Origin: Gemmataceae bacterium
GTDB lineage: Bacteria > Planctomycetota > Planctomycetia > Gemmatales > Gemmataceae
Reading direction: 5' to 3'
Length of the DNA: 43,325 nucleotides
Assembly: GCA_025055215.1 (NCBI GenBank)
Contig: JANWYO010000263.1
Location: forward strand, 1 to 43,325
The position numbers and the translations under genes were made by a program. Below are positions 7,833 through 17,141 of this stretch, piece by piece; the stretch's first letter is position 1, and every line of letters begins with the position of its first letter. The notes under the pieces are model-generated. The model did no database searches and was not told the origin of the DNA. It worked only from the letters and a program-made list of their open reading frames with translations.

Positions 7833-8837
7833 ATGAAGCCACGACGTCGGAAGCGCCAGGCGGCGCGCGAGGATGTTGTTTCGGTTGTTCCCACCACCTT
7901 TTCGTCCGACCTGCTCACGCCGGAAGAAGAGCGGGAATTGCTGGCCGGCTTCTGGGAGGTCAAGAGCGAACTGGTCCGGCTGCTCATCCGTCATTTCCCG
8001 CGATTGCGGGCCCATCGGCCACCGATGGAGCCTTGGCCGATGGCCCAGTTCATCCGCGACCATTGCACAGCCGAAGCGCGGCAGGTGCCGGCCATTCGCC
8101 GTTGCCACGACCGCTATGTGCATTACAAGCATCGCTTGGCGTCGGCGAACATTCGTTTGGCGGCCCATGTGGCGAAGAGGTTTCGCCACCACGCGCTCGC
8201 CTACGCCGACCTCCTCCAAGAGGCGGTCTGTGGCCTGATGCAGGCCATCGACCGTTTCGACGTCAGCCACGGCACGCGCTTGGCCACCTACGCCACTTGG
8301 TGGATCCGGCAGACGCTGCAAATCGCCGTCGCCCGGCAAAGCCACTTGGTCAGCTTGTCGCCGCACCACCTTCAAGAGTTGGGGCTGCTCCAACAGGAGT
8401 CGGAAGCACTCGCTCACGGCGGCAAGCACCTCCCCAGTCCCCAGGAGTTAGCCTCCCGCACCGGAAGCAGCCTGGAGCACCTGACGCACCTTCAGACAGC
8501 AACCCGGGCGCCGGTGTCGCTGAATGCCGTCCTCGACGATGATAGCGATTTCAAACTCACCGAGGCCATGCCCGACAACGAAAGCCAGCAGCTGCGCATG
8601 AACTCGGAACGGCAGGAGGCGCTCAGCTTCCTCATGGAAAACCTGCGGCCACGGGAACGCCGGGTCTTGGACCTGCGCTTCGGTCTGACGGGCAACGGCA
8701 CCCACAGCCTGCGACAGATCGGCCACCTGCTCCGCATCAGCAAGGAACGAGTCCGCCAGATCCAGAATCGGGCCTTGGAGAAGCTGCGGGCTTCCGCCGA
8801 GCGTGTGGGTTGGGAGCCGAGCCTGCTGCTTGGTTGA
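7833..8837 (+). CDS. Sigma-70 family RNA polymerase sigma factor
   Basis: A 334-residue group 2/3-like sigma factor. Region 2 spans about residues 106-167 (NIRLAAHVAKRF, DLLQEAVCGLMQAIDRFD, then TYATWWIRQ of region 2.4), followed by region 3 with SLSPHHLQ and PSPQELA. Region 4 is at about 268-320 (LRPRERRVLDLRFGL and the DNA-reading helix ISKERVRQIQNRALEKLR). The N-terminus lacks the long region 1.1 of a primary sigma factor. The ATG at 7833 is chosen because GGAAGGA lies 7 bases upstream; an ATG at 7818 and a GTG at 7758 are in frame. No anti-sigma gene is adjacent. It probably directs an alternative regulon. Confidence 0.93.
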   Translation: MKPRRRKRQAAREDVVSVVPTTFSSDLLTPEEERELLAGFWEVKSELVRLLIRHFPRLRAHRPPMEPWPMAQFIRDHCTAEARQVPAIRRCHDRYVHYKHRLASANIRLAAHVAKRFRHHALAYADLLQEAVCGLMQAIDRFDVSHGTRLATYATWWIRQTLQIAVARQSHLVSLSPHHLQELGLLQQESEALAHGGKHLPSPQELASRTGSSLEHLTHLQTATRAPVSLNAVLDDDSDFKLTEAMPDNESQQLRMNSERQEALSFLMENLRPRERRVLDLRFGLTGNGTHSLRQIGHLLRISKERVRQIQNRALEKLRASAERVGWEPSLLLG

Positions 8838-8886
8838 GCGGCTTGACTCACGGTTTAGCCGCGGATTGACGACGATCCGAACGGTT

Positions 8887-8918
8887 AACGCCTCCCGGCC
8901 TGTCGGCCGGGAGGCGTT
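8887..8918. terminator. Bidirectional intrinsic terminator
   Basis: A perfect 14-bp stem (8887-8900 with 8905-8918) with loop TGTC. The flanks allow a short T run on each strand (GTTTT on plus, GTTAACC on minus). It lies between the convergent sigma-factor and uracil-DNA glycosylase genes. Confidence 0.85.
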
Positions 8919-8946
8919 TTGGTTGCTGGTGCGCCGAGCCTGTTCG

Positions 8947-9756
8947 TCAGTTCTTCGGCACCGGCCGACCCATGCGGGCCAGCAGTTTCTTCATGTCCTC
9001 CCAGACGTCGCGTTTCGCGGATGGGTTCCGCAGCAGGTACGCGGGGTGATAGGTGCACAGCACCGGAATGCCCCGGTAGCTCTGAAACGAACCGCGGAGC
9101 CGGCTGATCGACACCGACTTTCCCAACAGGTTCTGGGCAGCCACGGCCCCCAGAGCACAGAGGAACTTGGGAGCCACCAGTTCCAGCTGCCGCTCCAGGT
9201 ACGGGCGACAGTTGGCGGCTTCGTGGGGCAACGGCTGCCGATTCCCAGGAGGCCGGCATTTGATGATGTTGCAGATGTAGACCTCTTCCCGCTTGAAGCC
9301 GCACGCGGCGATGATGCGGTTGAGCAGCTGGCCGGCCGCCCCGACGAACGGCTCCCCTTGGGCGTCTTCGTCGGCGCCCGGGGCCTCGCCGACGAAACAG
9401 AGTTCCGCCCCCACCGGACCGACGCCGAAAACGGTCTGGGTGCGGGTGGCATACAGCTCCGAGCAGCGTGCGCAGCGAGCGACTTCCTTGGCCAACAGCT
9501 GCAATTCCCGACGGCGGTCGTCCGGACTTTGGGGAGGGGCCTCAGGCTGGGCAAGGCTGAACAGATCGACCGGGACCGAGACGCCGGCGGGTGACGGCTC
9601 AGGCGTGGGGCGGGCCGGCTCCCTTGAGCGTGCCGCGGCCGGCGGCCGCCGCCCGGCGGCCGCCGGCAGCCATTCCACCCCCGCCAGCTTCAGGGCCTCC
9701 AGATGTTGCCGCACCTGCCGGCTCAAAGATCGGGTATCGTACCCTTCGTCCGCCAT
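8947..9756 (-). CDS. Uracil-DNA glycosylase, family 4 (Fe-S)
   Basis: Removes uracil from DNA at the first step of base-excision repair. The 269-residue protein from the ATG at 9756 (AAGGGG upstream) has an N-terminal Pro/Ala-rich linker of about 80 residues, then the catalytic domain. Four cysteines suited to a 4Fe-4S cluster are at 95, 98 (CARC), 167 and 183. The family motifs GEAPGADED (123-131), FVGAAGQLL and HPAYLLR (237-243) are intact. Family 4 enzymes are common in thermophiles and in many bacteria lacking family 1 Ung. It is divergent from the next gene and convergent with the sigma factor across a terminator. Confidence 0.95.
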   Translation of the reverse strand: MADEGYDTRSLSRQVRQHLEALKLAGVEWLPAAAGRRPPAAARSREPARPTPEPSPAGVSVPVDLFSLAQPEAPPQSPDDRRRELQLLAKEVARCARCSELYATRTQTVFGVGPVGAELCFVGEAPGADEDAQGEPFVGAAGQLLNRIIAACGFKREEVYICNIIKCRPPGNRQPLPHEAANCRPYLERQLELVAPKFLCALGAVAAQNLLGKSVSISRLRGSFQSYRGIPVLCTYHPAYLLRNPSAKRDVWEDMKKLLARMGRPVPKN

Positions 9757-9872
9757 CCGCTCATCCCCTTGCTTCAATCCCGGCAACGTCGCAGAAAGAA
9801 CCGTGAATCTGCCGAGGTGATCGCGGAGGGACCGGCCCCCGGCTTTCGTCCAGGAACGCAGGTGTTGTAGCC

Positions 9873-10760
9873 ATGGCTGCCGTTGCTGACCAATTTACCG
9901 TCGCCCTCGTGCAAATGCGCTGTGGCCCAAACCCGGAGGAAAACCTTCGACGGGCGCTGGCCCAAATCGAGGCCGCGGCAGCCAGCGGCACCGACGTCGT
10001 CTGCCTCCCGGAACTCTTCCGCACGCCGTATTTCTGTCAGCGTGAGGCCCCTGAATTCTTCGACCTTGCGGAGCCGATCCCCGGTCCCACTTCGGAGCGG
10101 TTGGCCGAGGCGGCTCGGCGGGCCGGCGTTGTCGTCGTCGCCTCCCTTTTCGAACGCCGCTCTCCGGGCGTGTACCACAACACCGCTGTTGTCTTCGACA
10201 CCGATGGCTCCCTCCTGGGTCGGTACCGGAAGATGCACATCCCCGACGACCCGCTCTACTACGAAAAATACTACTTCACCCCGGGCGATCTGGGTTTCCA
10301 AGTGTTTCAGACCCGGCGGGCGCGGATCGGCACGCTCGTCTGCTGGGACCAATGGTTTCCCGAAGCCGCCCGGCTCACCGCCTTGCGCGGGGCCGAGATC
10401 CTGGTCTATCCGACGGCCATCGGCTGGCACCCCCGCGAAAAGGCAGCCTACGGCACGGTGCAGCATCAGGCATGGGAGTTGATGCAGCGCTCCCATGCCA
10501 TCGCGAACGGAGTCTGGGTGGCCGCCGTCAACCGCGTCGGCCACGAAGGCCCATCCGACGGCGGGCTGGAGTTTTGGGGAGCGTCTTTTGTTTGCGACCC
10601 TTTCGGAGTCGTCGTCGCCCGGGCCAGCCACGACCGCGAAGAACTCCTTCTCGCCACTTGCGACCGCCGACGCATCGAAACTACCCGCCGCCATTGGCCG
10701 TTCCTCCGCGACCGCCGCATCGACGCCTACGCCGACCTGGCCCGGCGATGGCTGGAGTGA
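9873..10760 (+). CDS. aguB: N-carbamoylputrescine amidase-like carbon-nitrogen hydrolase
   Basis: A 295-residue nitrilase-superfamily enzyme with a complete Glu-Lys-Cys triad: Glu47 (CLPELF), Lys120 (YRKMHIPDD) and Cys157 ([13 protein letters not shown]). The run [18 protein letters not shown] and the VCWDQWFPE context are characteristic of AguB, which converts N-carbamoylputrescine to putrescine, CO2 and ammonia in the arginine-decarboxylase polyamine route. Agmatine deiminase (aguA) is not adjacent in this window. The Shine-Dalgarno is weak. It is alone on its strand, followed by a repeat-filled gap. Confidence 0.88.
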   Translation: MAAVADQFTVALVQMRCGPNPEENLRRALAQIEAAAASGTDVVCLPELFRTPYFCQREAPEFFDLAEPIPGPTSERLAEAARRAGVVVVASLFERRSPGVYHNTAVVFDTDGSLLGRYRKMHIPDDPLYYEKYYFTPGDLGFQVFQTRRARIGTLVCWDQWFPEAARLTALRGAEILVYPTAIGWHPREKAAYGTVQHQAWELMQRSHAIANGVWVAAVNRVGHEGPSDGGLEFWGASFVCDPFGVVVARASHDREELLLATCDRRRIETTRRHWPFLRDRRIDAYADLARRWLE

Positions 10761-10868
10761 CACTGGGCGACCGCCTCCGGCCCCAAAGGACGAACGGCGG
10801 CAAGGACGCACCGATCTTGTAGCGGGGTTGGGCGCTCGAGGCGGTGGTTTTTGCCCCCACCGGGTCCT

Positions 10869-10995
10869 CGTTCCGCGCTCACGATTGATCGTTTTGCGCA
10901 CCCCGCGGGCCCAGGACACGTGTCGCAGCCTCGCGCGAGCGCAAACCGATCAATCCCTTTCCGCCGCTCCACCCTCGCCTCCGGAATCCAAGAGG
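10869..10995 (+). repeat. Dispersed intergenic repeat, copy C, with hairpin arms
   Basis: The clearest copy. GATTGATCGTTTTGCGC (10883-10899) and GCGCAAACCGATCAATC (10939-10955) are inverted arms with one mismatch in 17, around a 39-base GC-rich loop. They are followed by the family tail CCGCCGCTCCACCCTCGCC and ATCCAAGAGGGACAC. The tail matches copies A and B; the left arm matches the partner motifs in B and D. It sits between the AguB-like and DUF1232 genes. Confidence 0.75.
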
Positions 10996-11094
10996 GACAC
11001 CGTGGGAAAGTCGGGCTTCAACCAAGCTGGCTAATAAAAAAGCTCCCGTGCGGATCGCCCATGTCAGCGCCGGCTCAGTGTGAGCGTATGCATG

Positions 11095-11200
11095 GTAGAG
11101 GGTGAGTTGAACGTGCCCCGCTTGTGGGACGACTCCAGACCGAAAGGAACGCCGGACATGAGCGGATTCGTGTTAGAGAGCAAGTTGAACGTGTCCCAAT
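11095..11200 (+). repeat. Direct repeat in the DUF1232 leader
   Basis: TAGAG..TGAGTTGAACGTG.CCC (from 11096) recurs as TAGAGAGCAAGTTGAACGTGTCCC (from 11174), offset 78 bp, just upstream of the DUF1232 start. The shared core is AGTTGAACGTG. The frame is open across both units, but the spacing and position also suit a pair of regulatory sites. No promoter is obvious within it. Confidence 0.5.
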
Positions 11201-11214
11201 ACGGAGGAGTTGCG

Positions 11215-11544
11215 ATGAACCAAGAACACTATTCCGAGGAGGGTTTCTGGGGGAAATTGCGTAGCTCGGCGCTCCGGGCCGGTCGAGAGTTGGTACGCAT
11301 GGCCCTGTGTCTGTACTACGTCATGATCGACCCTAAAACCCCTCTGTGGGCTAAAACCACGATCGCCGGCGCACTTGGTTATTTCATTCTGCCGATCGAT
11401 GCCGTTCCGGATTTCCTCCCGGTCGTCGGCTACTCCGACGACTTGGGGGCGATGATGGCCGTATGGACCTCAATCCAATCCTTCTGCGGTGACAAGCATC
11501 GCCGGCGCGCCGACGAGAAGCTACGGGAATGGTTCGGCGAATAA
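11215..11544 (+). CDS. DUF1232 (YkvA-like) membrane protein
   Basis: A 109-residue protein from the ATG at 11215, chosen because GGAGGAG lies 6 bases upstream; an open frame extends 45 codons further 5' but reads like a repeat-derived leader. The DUF1232 signature is present: LYYVMIDPKTPLWAKTTIAGALGYFILPIDAVPDF then the acidic GYSDDLGAM. This predicts one or two short membrane helices with a polar turn at LPIDAVPD. The molecular function of the family is unknown. It stands alone, between a repeat region and a hairpin. Confidence 0.88.
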   Translation: MNQEHYSEEGFWGKLRSSALRAGRELVRMALCLYYVMIDPKTPLWAKTTIAGALGYFILPIDAVPDFLPVVGYSDDLGAMMAVWTSIQSFCGDKHRRRADEKLREWFGE

Positions 11545-11623
11545 CCGTTGGCCGCGATTCGACTCAAGGGCATCCTTGGGCCTGCTTTGGGGTCACTATG
11601 ACCCCGGCCGAAGCGCTGCTGAC

Positions 11624-11654
11624 CCGGCCGAAGCGGCATCGCCGCTTCGGCCGG
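11624..11654. terminator. Convergent-gene hairpin
   Basis: A perfect 14-bp stem (11624-11637 with 11641-11654) around ATC, in the gap between the convergent DUF1232 and sulfatase genes. A second small dyad, GGGGTCA-CTA-TGACCCC, lies just upstream at about 11589-11605. There is no T-tract, so its strength as a terminator is uncertain. Confidence 0.6.
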
Positions 11655-11682
11655 CCCAGCTAAATCGACGCGCCCGTCCGGA

Positions 11683-13149
11683 TCAGTTCGAGCTTTTGGG
11701 CAGGTCAGACTTCTTGATGACACCACTGGGAGTGGCAATGTAGCTGGGATCGTCGTGGACGCCGTATTTGGCCCGACGGTCGCGTTCACTACGCTCCGTG
11801 GAGGTGAAAGTGCCTTCGCGCGCCGGCTCGTGGGCATGCTGAGCCGCCGCCTGAAGGCGAGCCAGTATCTCGGGCCGTCTGGCGGCGAGGTTGGTTCGTT
11901 CGCCCGGGTCGGCCGCGACGTCGTATAGCTCCCACTCCCCCTTTTTGCCGGGCTTTACCGCCCGCCAATTCCCCTCCCGCACTGCGACCCAGCCGTTGAA
12001 TTCCCAATAAAGCATGTCGTGGCGTTTCTGCTCACCTTTGCCCAGCAGCGTCGGCACCAGCGAGATGCCGTCGGTGGGAGCGGACACCTCAGCCCCTGCC
12101 AATTCGGCGAGCGTCGGCAAGACGTCTGGAAAATAACACAAGAGGTCGGTCTGCCGGCCTGGGGCGATGGTTCCGGGCCAATACGCCAAGAAGGGGATGC
12201 GCAGCCCGCCTTCGTATAGATCCCCTTTCTTGCCGCGATATTCCCGCCCGGTCCCCAGATGCTTGTTGGCCGAGTGGAAGCCCCGAGGATGCTGCGGCGA
12301 CGCGAAATAATCTGCCCCGCCGTTGTCGCTGGCAAAAAGCAGTAGCGTGTCCTTCTCGATGTCTAGCTTCTTCAAAAGCCCTGCGATCTCGCCTACGTGC
12401 CGGTCGAGCATCGTACACATGGCCGCGTAACGCTTCGCCTCTTCCGGCCAGGGCTTGTGCTTGTAAAGGGCCCACGCAGGATCGGTATCCGGGATCTGGA
12501 AATCGCCATGAGGCGGCGTGTAGGGCAGGTAAGCGAAGAATGGCTGGCGGCTGTTGGCTTCGATGAACTCGAGGGCGGCCCGGTGGATGACGTAGTGGGA
12601 GTACGTTTGCCGCCGTGCTTTGCCGTCGTTGCCCGGTAACGGCACCTCGGCACTGTTACGGATCAAGTAGGGCGGGTAATAGGAGTGGGCGTGGACTTGG
12701 TCGTAGTAGCCGAAGAAGACATCAAAGCCGTGCTTTTCAGGCACGCCGGTGGAGCCTCGGCCGCCGCAGCCCCATTTACCAAACCCACCGGTGGCATACC
12801 CCTGTGACTTCAGGACGGCCGCAATCGTGCGCTCGTCCGGGCGAAGTGGCGTCGCCCCACCGTTGACCCGAACCGACGTGTGCCCGGCGTGTTTGCCTGT
12901 CAGCAGACAGGCACGCGAGGGGGCGCACACCGGGGCGCCGGCGAACATGTTGCTGAAAACCAACCCCTGACCCGCCAAGCGGTCAAGGTTCGGGGTCTGG
13001 ATCGTGGTGCCGCCCATGAATCCGGGCTCGAAGTAGCCCAAGTCGTCCGCCACCACCAGGATGATGTTGGGTTTCGAGGCTGCTCCGACCCCTCCCACCG
13101 CGAACAGGATGGCCCACAGGACGGCCACGACGCTGAGACAATACCGCAT
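11683..13149 (-). CDS. Secreted sulfatase (arylsulfatase type)
   Basis: Hydrolyses sulfate esters, probably on sulfated polysaccharides, outside the cytoplasm. The 488-residue protein has a signal peptide (residues 1-24, cleavage near GAASK), metal-binding Asp35-Asp36 in VVADDLGY, and the formylglycine motif Cys75-x-Pro-Ser-Arg79 (GAPVCAPSRACLLTG). The second metal site is in FASDNGG. The Cys-type motif needs conversion to formylglycine by FGE or anSME. It is the last gene after the DUF1592 and DUF1552 genes, 40 bases downstream, so it is probably co-expressed with them. Confidence 0.94.
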   Translation of the reverse strand: MRYCLSVVAVLWAILFAVGGVGAASKPNIILVVADDLGYFEPGFMGGTTIQTPNLDRLAGQGLVFSNMFAGAPVCAPSRACLLTGKHAGHTSVRVNGGATPLRPDERTIAAVLKSQGYATGGFGKWGCGGRGSTGVPEKHGFDVFFGYYDQVHAHSYYPPYLIRNSAEVPLPGNDGKARRQTYSHYVIHRAALEFIEANSRQPFFAYLPYTPPHGDFQIPDTDPAWALYKHKPWPEEAKRYAAMCTMLDRHVGEIAGLLKKLDIEKDTLLLFASDNGGADYFASPQHPRGFHSANKHLGTGREYRGKKGDLYEGGLRIPFLAYWPGTIAPGRQTDLLCYFPDVLPTLAELAGAEVSAPTDGISLVPTLLGKGEQKRHDMLYWEFNGWVAVREGNWRAVKPGKKGEWELYDVAADPGERTNLAARRPEILARLQAAAQHAHEPAREGTFTSTERSERDRRAKYGVHDDPSYIATPSGVIKKSDLPKSSN

Positions 13150-13189
13150 CAGATCACTCGCACGCGGGGGATAATGACGCCTTGGGCAA

Positions 13190-14521
13190 TCACGACGCCA
13201 GGAGCTCCGGCAACGGCCCGGTGCTGTCGCCGAAGCGATCGAGTTTCAACCCTGCCAGCTGGGCCGTTGTCACGAACAAATTGCACATCGGGGTTTCGGC
13301 ATTGAGGGCAATGCACCGGCCACCGGGCACCGCCCCACCCGCATGGCCCGCAACCACCACCGGAATGTCGTGGTGGTCGTGGGTCCGGCCATCGCCTAAG
13401 CCGGAGCCGAAGGTAATGAGGCAATGGTCGAGCAGTGAGCCGGTCCCTTCCGGCGTGTCTCGCAGCTTGGCGATAAACCGGGCTAACTCTTCGATCTGGA
13501 ACTGGTCAATCTTCTGGATTTCGGCTTCCTGCCCGGTGCTGTGCGTCAGCTGGTGGTGGCCTGACTTCACCCCCAGGTTGCTGTAAACCCGGTTGGTCTG
13601 CGAGTTCGCCAGCATGTAGGTGACTACCCGCGTGACATCCGTCTGCCACGCCAGGAGTATCAGGTCGTACATCAGCCGAATGTGGCTGACGAAGTCCGGC
13701 GGTTCCGCTTCCGGCCTGCGATCAGCGGCGACTGCCACGGGCGGCAGGCTGGTCATTTGGGCGATCTGCTTTTCCAGTGCCCGGACACTTTCGAGGTATT
13801 CGGCCAGCTTGCGGCGGTCGTTGGCCCCAAGCTGGCGGCGAAGCCGGTTTGCATCCTCGGCCACGAAGTCGAGCACGCTTTGCCGATCCGCCGCACGCTC
13901 CTGAAACCGCCGACCTTCCTCACCCGGAATGCCGAACAGTCGGTCAAAGGCCCGGCGGGGACTGATTTCCACGCCGCTTGGCTGGGTTGGACTGCGCCAC
14001 GAGATGTTCGACAGGTAAATGCAGCTGTAGCCCGAATCGCAGCGCCCTTCCCTGCGACTGGGCTCAGTCCCCAACTCGAGCGACGGCAGGCGGGTCTCTC
14101 GGCCGACGTGCCGAGCGATGACCTGATCGATGGAAATGCCCAGGTAGATGTCTTTGCCCCCCGTCTTCTTGGCTTGAACGCCGGTGAGGTACGTGGCGCC
14201 TTCCCGAGCATGGTCACCTGGGCCGTCCCCGTTGGGCCGGGCCTTGTCGTGGGCCAGGTTGGTAATGAGCGTGACGTGCTCACGCACTGCGGCCAAGGGA
14301 GCGTTTGTCTTATTGAACTGGAAGCCCCGCCCCGATCCTTGAGGCGTCCAGAACTCCCGCACCATCCCGTTGGGGAAGTAGATCCAGGCAAGTCGAAGCG
14401 GCGGCTTGACCGGCGGGTCGGCCGCAAAGCCGACCGGCAACATGCATTCCAGAAGCGGCAATCCCAGGGCGACTCCGGAGCCGCGCAGGAACGTCCGACG
14501 GGAAATCAACGGCTGCCTCAT
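13190..14521 (-). CDS. DUF1552 protein, Tat-exported
   Basis: A 443-residue planctomycete DUF1552 protein. It begins with a Tat signal (ISRRTFLRGSG, then a hydrophobic run to GFAAD). The ATG at 14521 is chosen because it overlaps the stop of the DUF1592 gene (ATGA at 14518-14521) and places the Tat motif at the N-terminus; the longer open frame upstream is a shadow of the DUF1592 gene. Typical DUF1552 features are the line LAWIYFPNGMV and the C-terminal LITFGSGLGDGRTHDHHDIPVVVAG. Function unproven; the conserved pairing with DUF1592 cytochromes suggests one extracytoplasmic complex or pathway. Confidence 0.93.
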   Translation of the reverse strand: MRQPLISRRTFLRGSGVALGLPLLECMLPVGFAADPPVKPPLRLAWIYFPNGMVREFWTPQGSGRGFQFNKTNAPLAAVREHVTLITNLAHDKARPNGDGPGDHAREGATYLTGVQAKKTGGKDIYLGISIDQVIARHVGRETRLPSLELGTEPSRREGRCDSGYSCIYLSNISWRSPTQPSGVEISPRRAFDRLFGIPGEEGRRFQERAADRQSVLDFVAEDANRLRRQLGANDRRKLAEYLESVRALEKQIAQMTSLPPVAVAADRRPEAEPPDFVSHIRLMYDLILLAWQTDVTRVVTYMLANSQTNRVYSNLGVKSGHHQLTHSTGQEAEIQKIDQFQIEELARFIAKLRDTPEGTGSLLDHCLITFGSGLGDGRTHDHHDIPVVVAGHAGGAVPGGRCIALNAETPMCNLFVTTAQLAGLKLDRFGDSTGPLPELLAS

Positions 14522-16938
14522 GGTTGGCGTTCCTCCTGTTCGGGGCGCTGCCAGCGGAAGGGCCGGCTCAGCACCACCTCCCGGATCATGTCCTGAAAGC
14601 GGAACCGGTCGGCGCGGGTCCGCTCCACGATGACCTCTATGGCGGGGCGATCGGTGTATTCCAATCCACGGCCCAGAGCATATGTCAGCAGGCGACTGGC
14701 CAGATGCCGCGCGAAGTCCCCTTCCCGTTTGGCAAGGATGGCGATCAATTCCCGGGGGCTGGAGAACGACTCGCCGCTCGGCAGCTGGCCGGTGGCGTCG
14801 ATCGGCTTGCCACGATCGGTGTCGCGCCAGCGACCGATGGCGTCGAAATTCTCCAGACCAAAGCCGATGGCATCGATCGTCTGATGGCACGAGGCACACA
14901 GAGCATTGGTGCGGTGCAGCTCCAGCTGCTTCCGCAGGGGCAGGTCGGGTTGCGCCGCCTGCGTCTGGGCCAACTCGGGCACGTTAGCGGGGGGCGGTGG
15001 CGGCTCCTCTCCGAGGAGAGTCTCCAGGATCCAATTACCTCGCCGCGTGGGCGAGGTCCGGTTCGGATACGAGGGAAGCATCAGTATAGCGCCGTGCGTC
15101 AGGATCCCCTGCCGCGGCGTCCCCGCCAGCGACACCTTGCGGAAGTCAGCTGCCGATTTGTCAACCCCGCGGATGCCGTAGAACTCCGCCAAACGGCCAT
15201 TGACAAACGTGTACTCCGCCTGGAGCAGGTCCAGCGCGCTGCGGTTTTCCCGCACCAGCGACGCGATGAACAACTCCGTCTCCCGTCGCAGGTCCTCGCG
15301 CAGTTCGGTGCTGAACGCTGGAAAGAGTTTGCTGTCGAAGCTGACGTCGGGAAGCTTGCGCAACCCCAACCATTGCCCGAAGAATCCCTCCAGAAACGCC
15401 GCGCTCCGCGCATCGCGCAGTAGCCGCTCCACCTGGGCGGCCAAAACTTCTGGCTGCGAGAGCTTCCTGGCCGACGCCAACGCCAACAATTCGTCATCTG
15501 GCATGGAAGACCAGAGGAAATACGACAGCCGCGATGCCAGGGCATAATCGTCAACGGGCACGGCGACGCCGGGCTTGGCGTCGGGCGGCAACATCTCGAG
15601 CCGGAAGAGGAATTGCGGCGAGATGAGGATCGTCTGCGTGGCAAGCTCCAGGGAGTCTTCAAAGCTGCGACCACGAGTTCGCTGTTTCTCAAAGAACTGC
15701 ACCAGGCGGTCCAGTTCGGCGTCCGTAGCCGGCCGACGCCAGGCGCGATCGGCGATGATGCGCAAGGCCCGACGGGCTGCTTCGCTTGGAGGCAGCCCGT
15801 CGGTCGGCTGACGGGTCAACAAGGCCCGATGGGCCAGGGCCAAGGGAACGTCACCGAAGCCGAACGGGCCGCGCACCCGAATCTGCCGCAGGCCGAGCCG
15901 CGGAGCGAGGAGGGGCTTTTCGAGATGCCGCGCGACCTGTTCTTGCGACATCTCCCGGGAAAAGCGATGGCGCACCCGCATCGTGTGATAGCCCGCCGCG
16001 GCCGTGAACCGAACGGTGTACACTTGTTTCAAGGCGGTGGTGGCATTGCCCGGCATCACCGGGACATGCCCAATTTCACGGTCGTCGCAGAGAAACGTGG
16101 CCTCGACCGGCGGCTTCGCCTTCGGGTCCGGCCGAAACTCCGCCTCCTCCAGCCAGCGCTCGTTGACGCCGAGGTCTTTTTCGCGCGGCTTTTCGATCCC
16201 CCAGGCGTTGATGGCGACCTCGTAGACGCCCGGCAACGGGAACTCAAAGATGGCATACAGCTCCGACCCCGGCACCAGCTCTCGGCCGCGGTCGCTGCTG
16301 TTGCGGGGGGGCACGCCGTTGTGTCGCAAGTGACCGCCCTCGATGAAGTCATCGAAGATGGGCTGGTTACCCTTCAACAACAAGGCAGCCGTCAGCTTTT
16401 CCGCCGCATTGAGGTACTGCTCCATCCGCAGCGGCGAGATGCTGAGCACGTCGCCGATGTTGTCGAAGCCGTAGCCGAGATCGTCCGCGGGAAAGTCGTC
16501 GGCCAAGGGCATGGACACGCCGAAGAGGTCCCGGATGGTATTGTTGTACTCAGTGCGGTTGAGACGCCGCACGGTGACCCGGCCAGGGTCGGGGGGCTTG
16601 TCGGGATCGACGTAAACCAACGCCTGCTCCAGCCACGCCACGACGGCTCGGCGATCTCCTTCGTGCGCCGGGTCCAAGCCGTCCGGCGGCATGGCCCCGG
16701 CCTTCAACTGCCGAACGACTCGCTGCCAGGGCTTGCGATTGTTCAGGAGGTCCTCCACCTTCTTGAACGCCGTCAAGTCAAGCCGACCTTCGGCGTCCGG
16801 ACCACGATGGCACTCGACGCAGTGTCGGCGGACGAAAGGCAGGAGCCGCGCATCGAAACCTTTGAGCGTAAACGGCTCACCCGCGCAAGCGACCATTGAA
16901 ACGGTCAACGTAGCCAACCCACTCAAGAGCCAACGCAT
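14518..16938 (-). CDS. DUF1592-type planctomycete cytochrome c protein
   Basis: An 806-residue exported protein with signal peptide (residues 1-19) and a c-type heme motif Cys40-Val-Glu-Cys43-His44. The family domains follow in order: DUF1587 (VRRLNRTEYNNTIRDLFG, about 125-150), a carbohydrate-binding-like middle, DUF1595, DUF1592 (ASRLSYFLWSSMPDDELL), DUF1588 (GILTHGAILMLPSYPNRTSPTRRG) and DUF1585 at the end (LTYALGRGLEYTD). A second CxxCH, in CASCHQ at about residue 680, could hold another heme. These proteins are abundant in planctomycetes, and a periplasmic redox or degradation role is generally inferred. First gene of the unit with DUF1552 and the sulfatase; GAGAGGTGG precedes the ATG. 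Confidence 0.94.
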   Translation of the reverse strand: MRWLLSGLATLTVSMVACAGEPFTLKGFDARLLPFVRRHCVECHRGPDAEGRLDLTAFKKVEDLLNNRKPWQRVVRQLKAGAMPPDGLDPAHEGDRRAVVAWLEQALVYVDPDKPPDPGRVTVRRLNRTEYNNTIRDLFGVSMPLADDFPADDLGYGFDNIGDVLSISPLRMEQYLNAAEKLTAALLLKGNQPIFDDFIEGGHLRHNGVPPRNSSDRGRELVPGSELYAIFEFPLPGVYEVAINAWGIEKPREKDLGVNERWLEEAEFRPDPKAKPPVEATFLCDDREIGHVPVMPGNATTALKQVYTVRFTAAAGYHTMRVRHRFSREMSQEQVARHLEKPLLAPRLGLRQIRVRGPFGFGDVPLALAHRALLTRQPTDGLPPSEAARRALRIIADRAWRRPATDAELDRLVQFFEKQRTRGRSFEDSLELATQTILISPQFLFRLEMLPPDAKPGVAVPVDDYALASRLSYFLWSSMPDDELLALASARKLSQPEVLAAQVERLLRDARSAAFLEGFFGQWLGLRKLPDVSFDSKLFPAFSTELREDLRRETELFIASLVRENRSALDLLQAEYTFVNGRLAEFYGIRGVDKSAADFRKVSLAGTPRQGILTHGAILMLPSYPNRTSPTRRGNWILETLLGEEPPPPPANVPELAQTQAAQPDLPLRKQLELHRTNALCASCHQTIDAIGFGLENFDAIGRWRDTDRGKPIDATGQLPSGESFSSPRELIAILAKREGDFARHLASRLLTYALGRGLEYTDRPAIEVIVERTRADRFRFQDMIREVVLSRPFRWQRPEQEERQP

Positions 16939-17141
16939 GTGGCCACCTCTCGTAGCTTTGTTCGATCGAGCCCGTGGCTAAGCCACCGTATCATGTCGCG
17001 GGCGCTTCGTCAAGCAGTTCCCGCGCGGATTATCCTCGTGCCTCTTCACTACATTCCACGGCGCACGAGGAGCCGCCCCTGGCACCGCGGTCAAAGGCGC
17101 GAATCCGCCCGTCGGCGGCGTCCGGTTTCGGGCGCGCCGTT

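Noticed and set aside
7395-8429. 344-residue minus-strand frame across the sigma factor
   Set aside because: Antisense to a sigma factor with intact regions 2 and 4, and no motif of its own.
13190-14899. 569-residue reading of the DUF1552 gene
   Set aside because: The first 126 residues are a shadow of the DUF1592 gene. The ATG at 14521 gives a proper Tat signal and an ATGA overlap.
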